From contig JAZGEV010000109.1 in NCBI GenBank assembly GCA_036478895.1, positions 1 through 5,450 of the forward strand: a DNA stretch of 5,450 bases. Reading direction: 5' to 3'. Below, one piece after another: positions 1 to 5,450 of the stretch. This DNA is from S010-17 sp036478895. Lineage in GTDB: Bacteria; Bacteroidota; Bacteroidia; Flavobacteriales; Flavobacteriaceae. Both the position numbers and the translations under genes were made by a program. Within the stretch, counting starts at the first letter, position 1. Each line of letters starts with the position of its first letter. A model generated the notes under the pieces. That model searched no databases. It saw nothing but the letters and a program-made list of their open reading frames with translations, and was not told where the DNA came from.

Positions 1-150
1 ATTTATGATGTTCAGGGAAAGCTAGTTAAATCCTTTAATAAAGATCTGAATAAAGAATATATATATAACAATTCAGATTTAATGTCTGGACTTTATATCG
101 TAAGTATTACAACAAATGAATTCAAAACAAATATTAAATTAATTAAATAA
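1..150 (+). CDS. 3' end of a T9SS-secreted protein (C-terminal sorting domain only)
   Basis: Frame 1 is open from the first base to a TAA at 148-150, giving the last 49 residues of a protein whose start lies outside the window. The visible part begins IYDVQGKLVKSF, continues with SDLMSGLYIVSI and ends in the basic tail NIKLIK. This is the pattern of the second half of a type A T9SS sorting domain: a strand with G-K-x-V, then L-x-x-G-x-Y, then a terminal Lys. Such domains are recognised by the outer-membrane T9SS machinery and cleaved as cargo is released or anchored on the cell surface. The same pattern ends the next gene (IYNINGKVVKTF...). The two genes are 11 bases apart on the same strand and are probably co-transcribed. 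The catalytic or binding part is missing, so the function of this protein cannot be read here. Confidence 0.85.
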   Translation: MYDVQGKLVKSFNKDLNKEYIYNNSDLMSGLYIVSITTNEFKTNIKLIK

Positions 151-161
151 AACTAAATATT

Positions 162-1289
162 ATGAAGAAAATTACATTTTTATTATTAGCCTTAACCTTT
201 GGCTTTTTTACAGCACAAGCACAAGTTATTAGTTTAATTGGTGACGCAGTTGGTGGTTGGTCTACAGATGTGGATCTTAGTACAACAGACAATAATATTT
301 ACACTGCTACTGGAGTAACACTAGTTAATGGTGGTGTGAAATTTAGACAAGATCATGATTGGCCAAACAATTGGGGAGGAACAGCATTTCCAAGTGGTAC
401 AGGGGTTTTTAACTCCAGTGATAATATTCCTGCTATTGCGGGAACGTATGATGTAACTTTTAATTTAACAACATTAGCGTATGAATTTATAAATAATTCA
501 AGTTTTACTGAAGTTGGAATTATTGGCTCTGCTATAAATGGCGGATCTACTGATGATACGGATATGAATACTACTGATGGTATTGTTTATTTTTTAAATG
601 CTATTAATGTAACAACAGGTGACGCACATTTTAGACAAGATAATGCAGAAATTGTAAACTGGTCTGATAGTGCCTTTCCTTCTGGAACAGGCACGCAAGA
701 TGGTACTGTAATACCTGTAACGGCTAATGATTATAATATTACATTTAACCTTACTTCAGGTGCTTATAGCTTCGATTTTTTAGATATCTCACTTATTGGT
801 GGATTTAATAGTTGGAGTGGAGATGTTGATTTAACTACATCTGATGGTGAGAATTATAGTCTTAACAATTTTGTTTTAGCTGCAGATGGTCAATTAAAAT
901 TAAGACAAAATCATGATTGGAATACAAGTTGGGGAGATTCTTCAACATCATCTGGTAATATTGAGCTTTTAGCTGATACCTATAATGTTACATTTGTACG
1001 TTCTACAGGAGTTTATACTTTTACAAGTACCACTGCTTCAATTACAGGTTATAATAACTTAAATACGAGTATTAAACTGTATCCAACAATTGCGGATCAA
1101 TCTTTCCAATCAAATAAAACAATTGATGTAATCACAATTTATAATATCAATGGTAAAGTAGTTAAAACATTTAATGGGAATTTTGAAGAAGGTTACCATT
1201 TTAAAATTTCAGATTTATCACCAGCAATGTATTATGTTACTTTAGAATCATCAGAAGGAAATAACATTCAGCATTTATATGTGAAATAA
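162..1289 (+). CDS. Secreted protein with three SusE/SusF-like repeats and a T9SS type A sorting domain
   Basis: This is a 375-residue secreted protein. Residues 1-20 are a Sec signal peptide (MKK, then a hydrophobic core, then TAQA before Q21) with likely cleavage after A20. There is no lipobox cysteine, unlike true SusE/SusF lipoproteins. Three repeats follow at about 22-109, 117-204 and 208-288. Each begins with an I-x-L/I-I-G strand, has an FRQ/LRQ core with Trp, and ends in a T/N-Y-(D/N)-(V/I)-T-F strand and a final Y-x-F. They resemble the starch-binding beta-sandwich repeats of SusE/SusF, so glycan binding at the cell surface is an inference. Residues about 300-375 form a T9SS type A sorting domain (KLYP at 305-308, GKVVKTF, DLSPAMYYVTL, terminal Lys), which implies export across the outer membrane. 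No enzyme domain is visible. The start at 162 gives a complete signal peptide and follows an A-rich leader. The gene is probably in one unit with the truncated gene upstream; the ligand is unknown. Confidence 0.85.
   Translation: MKKITFLLLALTFGFFTAQAQVISLIGDAVGGWSTDVDLSTTDNNIYTATGVTLVNGGVKFRQDHDWPNNWGGTAFPSGTGVFNSSDNIPAIAGTYDVTFNLTTLAYEFINNSSFTEVGIIGSAINGGSTDDTDMNTTDGIVYFLNAINVTTGDAHFRQDNAEIVNWSDSAFPSGTGTQDGTVIPVTANDYNITFNLTSGAYSFDFLDISLIGGFNSWSGDVDLTTSDGENYSLNNFVLAADGQLKLRQNHDWNTSWGDSSTSSGNIELLADTYNVTFVRSTGVYTFTSTTASITGYNNLNTSIKLYPTIADQSFQSNKTIDVITIYNINGKVVKTFNGNFEEGYHFKISDLSPAMYYVTLESSEGNNIQHLYVK
225..1025 (+). repeat. Three tandem SusE/SusF-like protein repeats
   Basis: Three divergent protein-level repeats of about 81-88 residues lie at roughly 225-488, 510-773 and 783-1025. 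Aligned cores are VKFRQDHDWPNNWGG, AHFRQDNAEIVNWSD and LKLRQNHDWNTSWGD. Repeats 1 and 2 also share AFPSGTG, and all three close with a Y-(D/N)-(V/I)-T-F strand. In repeats 1 and 3 three Trp are conserved (W33/W67/W71 and W218/W253/W257). Repeat 2 keeps only W167. The divergence suggests old internal duplication rather than a recent one. Confidence 0.75.
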
Positions 1290-1309
1290 CATTTAAAAAT
1301 ATTACATTG

Positions 1310-1347
1310 AAAATCCTGTAAGAATTAATTCTTACAGGATTTTTTTT
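1310..1347 (+). terminator. Strong intrinsic terminator between convergent genes, possibly bidirectional
   Basis: Bases 1310-1343 form a perfect inverted repeat with no mismatch: 17-base arms centred between 1326 and 1327, with TTAA as the likely loop. The stem contains CCTG/CAGG. It runs into eight consecutive T (1340-1347) on the + strand, starting 21 bases after the stop of the secreted-protein gene. This is a classical Rho-independent terminator. Read on the minus strand, the same stem ends in TTTT followed by C, and lies 22 bases past the hppD stop. It may therefore also stop the tyrosine operon, though with a weaker U-run. Confidence 0.88.
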
Positions 1348-1364
1348 AAAAAAATATTTATATT

Positions 1365-2522
1365 TTATAATGTACCTCTTCGCTCCTGTTCTGCTTCAAT
1401 AGATTCAAACAAAGCTTTGAAGTTTCCTTTACCAAAAGATTGCGCACCTTTACGTTGTATAATTTCAAAGAATAAAGTTGGTCTATCTGTTACAGGTTTA
1501 GTGAATATTTGAAGTAAATAACCTTCATCATCTCTATCCACCATTATTCCGTGGCTTTTTAATAAGGCCATATCTTCAGCTATTTTACCAACTCTTTCTC
1601 CTACAGTATCGTAATATTCACCTGGAACATATAAAAATTCTACACCTCTTTTTTTCATTTCAGAAACTGTAAATACAATATCATCTGTTGCTACAGCAAT
1701 ATGTTGTACGCCAGCACCATTATAAAAATCGATATATTCTTCTATTTGTGATTTTTTCTTTCCTTTGGCTGGTTCGTTTATTGGAAACTTAATACGTCCA
1801 TTCCCATTAGTCATCACTTTACTCATTAATGCGGTATATTCTGTAGAGATGTCTTTATCATCAAATGATATCAATTGAGCAAAACCCATAACGTCTTGAT
1901 AGAATTTCCCCCAAACATTCATTTGTCCCCAATCTACATTACCAACCATATGATCTATATATTTTAAACCACAACTTGTTGGATTATAATGAGACTCCCA
2001 TTTTTCATAACCAGGCAAAAAAGTTCCTTTGTAATTCTTACGTTCTACAAAAATATGAACAGTATCTCCATAGGTATGAATTCCGGCTCTTACCACTTCT
2101 CCATCTGCGTCTTTTTCGGTTCTCGGTTCAAAATAAGACTTGGCACCTCTTTTAGTCGTTTCCTCCCAAGATTTTTTTGCATCTTCTACCCATAAAGCAA
2201 TAACTTTAACACCATCGCCATGTTTGGTGATATGTTCATCTATTTCTACATTGCCAGTTCCTGGCATTGGTGTTGTGAAAACTAATTTTATTTTATCTTG
2301 TACCACAACATAACTTGTACGGTCTTTAACGCCTGTCTCTAAACCAGCATACGCCATAGATTGAAATCCTAAAGCTGTTTTATAAAAATGTGCTGCTTGT
2401 TTTGCATTACCTACATAGTATTCTACGTAATCGGTTCCCATAATTGGTAAAAAATCTTGTGCTTCATCAAAGATTTTATCTAAACCGTAATTAAAATTTT
2501 TTATATTTTTTAAATCTGACAT
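1365..2522 (-). CDS. hppD: 4-hydroxyphenylpyruvate dioxygenase
   Basis: This cytoplasmic Fe(II) enzyme of tyrosine breakdown converts 4-hydroxyphenylpyruvate and O2 to homogentisate and CO2. From the start chosen here the protein has 385 residues and two vicinal-oxygen-chelate domains. The N-terminal domain covers about 28-165 (GTDYVEYYVGNAKQAAHFY) and the catalytic C-terminal domain about 185-355. The expected metal ligands are all visible: H191 in LKYIDHMVGNV, H274 in GAGVQHIAVATDDI and E353 in LFFEIIQR. The signature C-terminal helix (GAQSFGKGNFKALFESIE, 359-376) is intact. The frame is also open to an ATG at 2591, which would add 23 residues. I prefer 2522 because MSDLKNIKNFNYGLDKIF looks like the usual start, the extension resembles nothing in the family, and 385 residues is a normal length. 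The gene lies 93 bases after hmgA on the same strand and is probably co-transcribed with it. The product of this enzyme is the substrate of HmgA. Confidence 0.96.
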   Translation of the reverse strand: MSDLKNIKNFNYGLDKIFDEAQDFLPIMGTDYVEYYVGNAKQAAHFYKTALGFQSMAYAGLETGVKDRTSYVVVQDKIKLVFTTPMPGTGNVEIDEHITKHGDGVKVIALWVEDAKKSWEETTKRGAKSYFEPRTEKDADGEVVRAGIHTYGDTVHIFVERKNYKGTFLPGYEKWESHYNPTSCGLKYIDHMVGNVDWGQMNVWGKFYQDVMGFAQLISFDDKDISTEYTALMSKVMTNGNGRIKFPINEPAKGKKKSQIEEYIDFYNGAGVQHIAVATDDIVFTVSEMKKRGVEFLYVPGEYYDTVGERVGKIAEDMALLKSHGIMVDRDDEGYLLQIFTKPVTDRPTLFFEIIQRKGAQSFGKGNFKALFESIEAEQERRGTL

Positions 2523-2615
2523 TGTATTATTTTTTAAGATGTATTTACGAAAAAAATTAATTGCTAATTTCAATTGATTTTCAAAATTCATAATTACAAT
2601 TATTATTAATATTTT

Positions 2616-3773
2616 TTATAGTAACCATGATTTGTAATAATCTTCTACTTCTAATTTAATAGCTTCTTCGGTTATCATTACAGGTTTAAAAGGATCAATC
2701 ATTACTGCCAATTCTCCTGTTTCTTTTTTACCAATGCTACGTTCTATAGCACCTGGATGTGGTCCGTGAGGAATTCCACCAGTATGTAAGGTAATTTGTC
2801 CTTTTTCAATGTTGTTTCTACTCATAAAATCACCATCTACATAATATAATAATTCATCAGAATCTATATTGCTATGATGATATGGAGCCGGAATTGCTTC
2901 AGGATGATAATCATACATTCTAGGGACAAAAGAACAGACTACAAAACCTGCTGCTTCCCATTGTTGATGAATTGGTGGTGGTAAATGAACACGACCTGTT
3001 ATGGGCTCAAAATCGAATATAGAAAAGGCGTATGGGTAATGAAATCCATCCCAACCAATGACATCAAACGGATGATTGGTATGCGTATATTCATATAATA
3101 TACCTTGTTTTTTTGATAAAATTTTAAATTCACCTTTTTCATCATGTGTTTTTAAATCTTTTGGTAATCTAAAATCACGTTCACAAAAAGGAGAATGTTC
3201 CAATAATTGCCCAAAATTGTTACGGTATCTTTTTGGTGTTACTATTGGACTGGAAGATTCGATATATAAAATACGATTATCTTCAGTATCAAAATCTATC
3301 TGATACGTTGTTCCTCTTGGGATAATTAAATAATCTCCATATTTAAAATCGATATTTCCATACATTGTTCTAAGAGTCCCAGAACCAATATGAATGAATA
3401 ACATTTCATCCGCATCAGAATTACGATAAAAATAATCTTGATTAAACGTTTTTGGAGCAGCTAAACCAATGTGTAAATCATTATTTACAAAAAGTGTTTT
3501 CCTACTTTTTAAATAGTCTTCTTCTTGTGGTATAGAAAATCCTTTAAAGCTCAATGCTTTAAGGTGTTTTTCAATGGCTATTTTTGGAGTTAAATCTGCT
3601 ACTTTTTTTATTTCACTAACAACTGTTGGTGGATATAAATGATAAATCAAAGACGACATTCCAACAAAACCAGCTGTTCCAAATAATTCTTCTTGATACA
3701 AACTACCATCTGGTTTCTTAAATGTAGTATGTCTTTTATGGGGTATTTTTCCTAAGGTGTGATATCTTGGCAT
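2616..3773 (-). CDS. hmgA: Homogentisate 1,2-dioxygenase
   Basis: This cytoplasmic non-haem Fe(II) ring-cleaving enzyme converts homogentisate and O2 to 4-maleylacetoacetate, the step after HppD. The protein has 385 residues, shorter than the roughly 430-445 of the human and Pseudomonas enzymes. From memory this is the usual size of the Bacteroidota form. Residues about 1-165 include a cupin-like fold (IHIGSGTLRTMYGNIDFKYG, 127-146, then GDYLIIPRGTTYQI). The catalytic half contains GWDGFHYPYAFSIFDFEP (240-257) and HLPPPIHQQWEA. The probable iron ligands are H299 or H300 and E307 in PYHHSNIDSDELLYY, plus H336 in GGIPHGPHPG; the family's ligands are His-Glu-His. The start at 3773 gives the typical MPRYHTLGKIPHKRH opening and is preceded by an A-run with no Shine-Dalgarno. 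It is the first gene of the tyrosine pair. A 165-base spacer separates it from the NifU-domain gene upstream, so it may have its own promoter. Confidence 0.96.
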   Translation of the reverse strand: MPRYHTLGKIPHKRHTTFKKPDGSLYQEELFGTAGFVGMSSLIYHLYPPTVVSEIKKVADLTPKIAIEKHLKALSFKGFSIPQEEDYLKSRKTLFVNNDLHIGLAAPKTFNQDYFYRNSDADEMLFIHIGSGTLRTMYGNIDFKYGDYLIIPRGTTYQIDFDTEDNRILYIESSSPIVTPKRYRNNFGQLLEHSPFCERDFRLPKDLKTHDEKGEFKILSKKQGILYEYTHTNHPFDVIGWDGFHYPYAFSIFDFEPITGRVHLPPPIHQQWEAAGFVVCSFVPRMYDYHPEAIPAPYHHSNIDSDELLYYVDGDFMSRNNIEKGQITLHTGGIPHGPHPGAIERSIGKKETGELAVMIDPFKPVMITEEAIKLEVEDYYKSWLL

Positions 3774-3778
3774 TTTTT

Positions 3779-3831
3779 TAAATTTTAATTAATATATTGA
3801 TATTCTAGATATGGCAATTAATTAAAATTTA
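3779..3831. repeat. 15-bp-arm perfect AT inverted repeat just upstream of hmgA
   Basis: Bases 3779-3793 and 3817-3831 are exact reverse complements (15 bp, all A/T, core AATTTTAATTAAT) around a 23-base centre. The near arm begins 6 bases upstream of the hmgA ATG. In the mRNA the repeat would fold in the 5' leader over the start region; in DNA it could be a protein-binding site. Its function is unknown. In such AT-rich spacers some inverted repeats arise by chance, though 15 unbroken pairs is long. Confidence 0.55.
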
Positions 3832-3841
3832 TTATTCAGGC

Positions 3842-3858
3842 TTTCTAATTATTAGAAA
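3842..3858. promoter_or_regulatory. 17-bp palindrome upstream of hmgA, candidate operator
   Basis: TTTCTAATTATTAGAAA is a perfect palindrome with 8-bp arms around one central base, 69-85 bases upstream of the hmgA start. On neither strand is it followed by a T-run, so it is not a good terminator for the NifU-domain gene. Its size and symmetry suit a dimeric regulator. The regulator is not encoded in the window, and the site matches no operator I can name. Confidence 0.35.
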
Positions 3859-3881
3859 TTTTAAGTGTAATAATAAGTCGA

Positions 3882-3925
3882 TAAATGTATTAGACATAAA
3901 ACAGATATTTTAAGTTGTAAATATA
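3882..3925 (-). promoter_or_regulatory. Possible hmgA promoter region (weak -7-like boxes)
   Basis: Read on the minus strand, two near-matches to the Bacteroidota -7 element TAnnTTTG occur: TATATTTA (3918-3925) and TACATTTA (3882-3889). Both end in A instead of G. Neither has a TTTG at the expected distance of about 19-21 bases. A promoter in this spacer is plausible because the gap to the NifU-domain gene is long, but its exact place cannot be fixed from sequence. Confidence 0.25.
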
Positions 3926-3938
3926 CAAAATAATATTT

Positions 3939-4175
3939 TTAGCTAATATCAACTACTTCTTTAATCTGAGGCGCATATTTTTTTATAGTTGCTTCCACGC
4001 CATTTTTTAAAGTCATTTTATTAATACTACAACTCGTACAGGCTCCTAAAAATTTAATATTTACAATGTTATTTTTAATAGAGATCAATGAAATGTCACC
4101 GCCGTCATTTAATAAAAAAGGGCGAATTTCTTCTAAAGCCTTCTCTACATTCTCTTTTAATTTGTTTTTTTCCAT
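3939..4175 (-). CDS. NifU C-terminal-domain (Nfu-type) Fe-S scaffold/carrier protein
   Basis: This small cytoplasmic protein of 78 residues consists only of the NifU C-terminal domain. Members bind a [4Fe-4S] or related cluster between subunits and pass it to target proteins. The pattern RPFLLNDGGDISLISI (18-33), then FLGACTSCSINKMTLKNGVE (42-61) with the cluster-binding CxxC (C46, C49), then a final KEVVDI strand is diagnostic. There is no IscU-like N-terminal domain, and no degenerate A-type domain of the kind found in E. coli NfuA, so it is the minimal form. The ATG lies 3 bases after the mrp stop with no Shine-Dalgarno, so translation is probably coupled to mrp. The pairing with an Mrp ATPase supports a shared Fe-S transfer role. 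The family call is safe; its client proteins are unknown. Confidence 0.94.
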   Translation of the reverse strand: MEKNKLKENVEKALEEIRPFLLNDGGDISLISIKNNIVNIKFLGACTSCSINKMTLKNGVEATIKKYAPQIKEVVDIS

Positions 4176-4178
4176 GAT

Positions 4179-5315
4179 TTATGATGAGCATCCGCTCATA
4201 GTTGTAATTCGTACGACTTCGGTTTCGGGCAACTCTTCATTTCTTTTAAGTAATTGTGAAAGCATGTTCTTTGCAATTGTTTTAAAAGCATCTTCTAGAG
4301 GGGAATTTTCGTGTAATGAAATAGGATAACCAACATCGCCAGATTCTCTTATTTTTTGAACTAATGGTATTTCGCCAAGAAATGCAGTATCAATGTCTGA
4401 TGCTAAATTTTTTGCACCATCTTGTCCAAAAATGTAATATTTATTGTTTGGTAATTCCGCTGGCGAAAAATAACTCATGTTTTCAACAATGCCCAAAACG
4501 GGTACGTTTATATTTTCTTGTTTAAACATAGCAACGCCTTTCTTTGCATCGGCTAAAGCTATATTTTGAGGAGTACTTACAATTATAGCACCTGTTAAAG
4601 GAATTGCTTGTACAATTGATAAATGAATATCACCAGTTCCTGGAGGTAAATCTATTAATAAAAAATCAAGTTCTCCCCAATGCGAATCAAATAACATTTG
4701 GTTTAATGCTTTAGATGCCATAGCACCACGCCAAATAACGGCTTGATTTGCATCAGTAAAAAAACCTAAAGACAATAATTTTATTCCGTAATTCTCTACA
4801 GGTTTCATTTTTGATTTTCCATCAACTGTAACAGATAATGGCTTTTCACGAGCTACATCAAACATAATTGGCATTGATGGTCCGTAAACATCCGCATCTA
4901 AGATTCCTACTTTAAATCCCATTTTTGATAATGAAACAGCTAAATTTGCAGTGATAGTCGATTTTCCAACGCCACCTTTTCCAGATGCAATGGCTACAAT
5001 GTTTTTAACGCCTGGTATTTTTTTAGACAAACTTTGCATGGACTGTATTGGTGGTGCTTTTTGTTGTTTTGATGCTTTTACATTAACTTTTACATTAATT
5101 TTTTGATTTATATCATTATGAATGGTTTTCATAATCTCCACTTCAACTTTCTTTTTTGCTTGTAATGTTGGGTTACCTATTTCTACATCTATTATTACTT
5201 CGTCGCCAAATATCACAATATTTTTGACCGATTTACTATCAATTAAATTAACACCTTCACCTGGTGCCGTTATTGTTTTTAATACCGTATTTATATCACT
5301 TTTATTAAATCTCAT
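4179..5315 (-). CDS. mrp: Mrp/NBP35-family Fe-S carrier P-loop ATPase (MIP18 + ParA-like)
   Basis: This 378-residue cytoplasmic ATPase belongs to the Mrp/ApbC branch of the MinD/ParA superfamily, whose members carry Fe-S clusters to apoproteins. Residues about 1-80 form the MIP18 (DUF59) domain often fused to bacterial Mrp. The ATPase domain starts near 100. It has the deviant Walker A SGKGGVGKST (111-120, with signature K113 and P-loop K118), the A'-type LDADVYGPSMP (139-149) and the LLIDLPPGTGD switch/Walker B segment (219-229). The stretch after ENMSYF, where Salmonella ApbC and NBP35-type proteins have CxxC, reads SPAELPNNKYYIFG here and has no Cys. The only cysteine in the protein is C376 in the tail MSGCSS. 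The start at 5315 is the first ATG after the strong -7 box and gives a complete MIP18 domain. It is the first gene of the minus-strand cluster. Confidence 0.95.
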   Translation of the reverse strand: MRFNKSDINTVLKTITAPGEGVNLIDSKSVKNIVIFGDEVIIDVEIGNPTLQAKKKVEVEIMKTIHNDINQKINVKVNVKASKQQKAPPIQSMQSLSKKIPGVKNIVAIASGKGGVGKSTITANLAVSLSKMGFKVGILDADVYGPSMPIMFDVAREKPLSVTVDGKSKMKPVENYGIKLLSLGFFTDANQAVIWRGAMASKALNQMLFDSHWGELDFLLIDLPPGTGDIHLSIVQAIPLTGAIIVSTPQNIALADAKKGVAMFKQENINVPVLGIVENMSYFSPAELPNNKYYIFGQDGAKNLASDIDTAFLGEIPLVQKIRESGDVGYPISLHENSPLEDAFKTIAKNMLSQLLKRNEELPETEVVRITTMSGCSS

Positions 5316-5450
5316 TGTTGCTTTTTATTAAGAATCATTATGAATACAAAGATAGTATAATTTATCCTTATTTTATTAATTATTAGTATAATATTCTATC
5401 CACTTAAACCTTAAAAATGTAATTTTAAACTGTGATTTATTATTAAGAAT
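5316..5450. other. AT-rich region upstream of mrp
   Basis: I find no gene, RNA or terminator in these 135 bases beyond the mrp -7 box. The 11-base word TTATTAAGAAT occurs twice in direct orientation, at 5325-5335 and 5440-5450, flanking that box. What lies beyond 5450 is unknown. Confidence 0.5.
5347..5354 (-). promoter_or_regulatory. Promoter -7 box of the mrp-nfu unit
   Basis: The minus strand reads TATCTTTG at 5354-5347, a perfect match to the Bacteroidota -7 consensus TAnnTTTG. It lies 31-38 bases upstream of the mrp ATG, so the transcript would start near 5340 with a leader of about 25 bases. No TTG or TTTG is seen about 19-21 bases further upstream, so the -33 element is weak or absent. 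This is the best promoter in the window. Confidence 0.6.

Noticed and set aside
1989..2195. Open frame of 68 codons on the + strand inside hppD
   Set aside because: It is antisense to well-conserved HppD coding sequence, has no recognisable domain and has no sign of its own start region.
2555..2579. Imperfect 9-bp-arm hairpin in the hppD leader
   Set aside because: It is one mismatch short, AT-only apart from one G-C pair in the stem, and has no T-run. It is too weak to call an attenuator or terminator.
1365..2591. Longer HppD starting at 2591 (408 residues)
   Set aside because: The extra 23 residues do not resemble the family's N-terminus and the 385-residue form is of normal length. The extension is kept only as a finding.
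3076..3303. Open frame of 75 codons on the + strand inside hmgA
   Set aside because: It is a shadow of the conserved hmgA frame with no domain or promoter.
3842..3858. Fur box ahead of an iron-enzyme operon
   Set aside because: The palindrome TTTCTAATTATTAGAAA does not match the GATAAT-type Fur repeats, so only a generic operator candidate is kept.
4066..4329. Open frame of 87 codons on the + strand across the mrp-nfu junction
   Set aside because: It is antisense to two clear genes, and its translation shows no family pattern.
5122..5331. Open frame of 69 codons on the + strand over the mrp start, hydrophobic in places
   Set aside because: The hydrophobicity comes from the antisense of Val/Ile/Lys-rich MIP18 coding sequence. 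It overlaps the mrp start region and has no other support.

Overview
The window looks like a chromosomal segment of a member of the Bacteroidota, most likely family Flavobacteriaceae. It is strongly AT-rich and no start codon has a Shine-Dalgarno sequence; the start regions are A-rich instead. One promoter carries a perfect Bacteroidota-type -7 box (TAnnTTTG). Two proteins carry C-terminal type IX secretion (T9SS) sorting domains, and the HmgA and Mrp proteins are of the short or cysteine-poor kinds I associate with flavobacteria. I cannot name the genus.

Layout. The left quarter (1-1289) is on the + strand. It holds the last 49 codons of a gene ending in a T9SS sorting domain and, 11 bases later, a complete secreted protein. 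That protein has a signal peptide, three SusE/SusF-like repeats and its own sorting domain. A perfect 17-bp-arm hairpin with a T-run (1310-1347) closes this unit and faces the end of a convergent minus-strand cluster.

The rest (1365-5315) is entirely on the minus strand. In transcription order it reads mrp (Fe-S carrier ATPase), a 78-residue NifU C-terminal-domain protein 3 bases later, a 165-base AT-rich spacer with two inverted repeats, hmgA (homogentisate 1,2-dioxygenase), then hppD (4-hydroxyphenylpyruvate dioxygenase). mrp and the NifU-domain gene form a tightly coupled Fe-S assembly pair. hmgA and hppD encode consecutive steps of tyrosine breakdown: HppD makes homogentisate and HmgA opens its ring to maleylacetoacetate. 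The genes for the remaining steps, maleylacetoacetate isomerase and fumarylacetoacetase, are not in the window.

I see no mobile element, RNA gene, CRISPR array or frameshift, and no clear new system. The points most worth a second look are an Mrp with a single cysteine and no CxxC, a middle SusE/F-like repeat that has lost two of three conserved tryptophans, the palindromes ahead of hmgA, and the unusually long in-frame spacer ahead of hppD.
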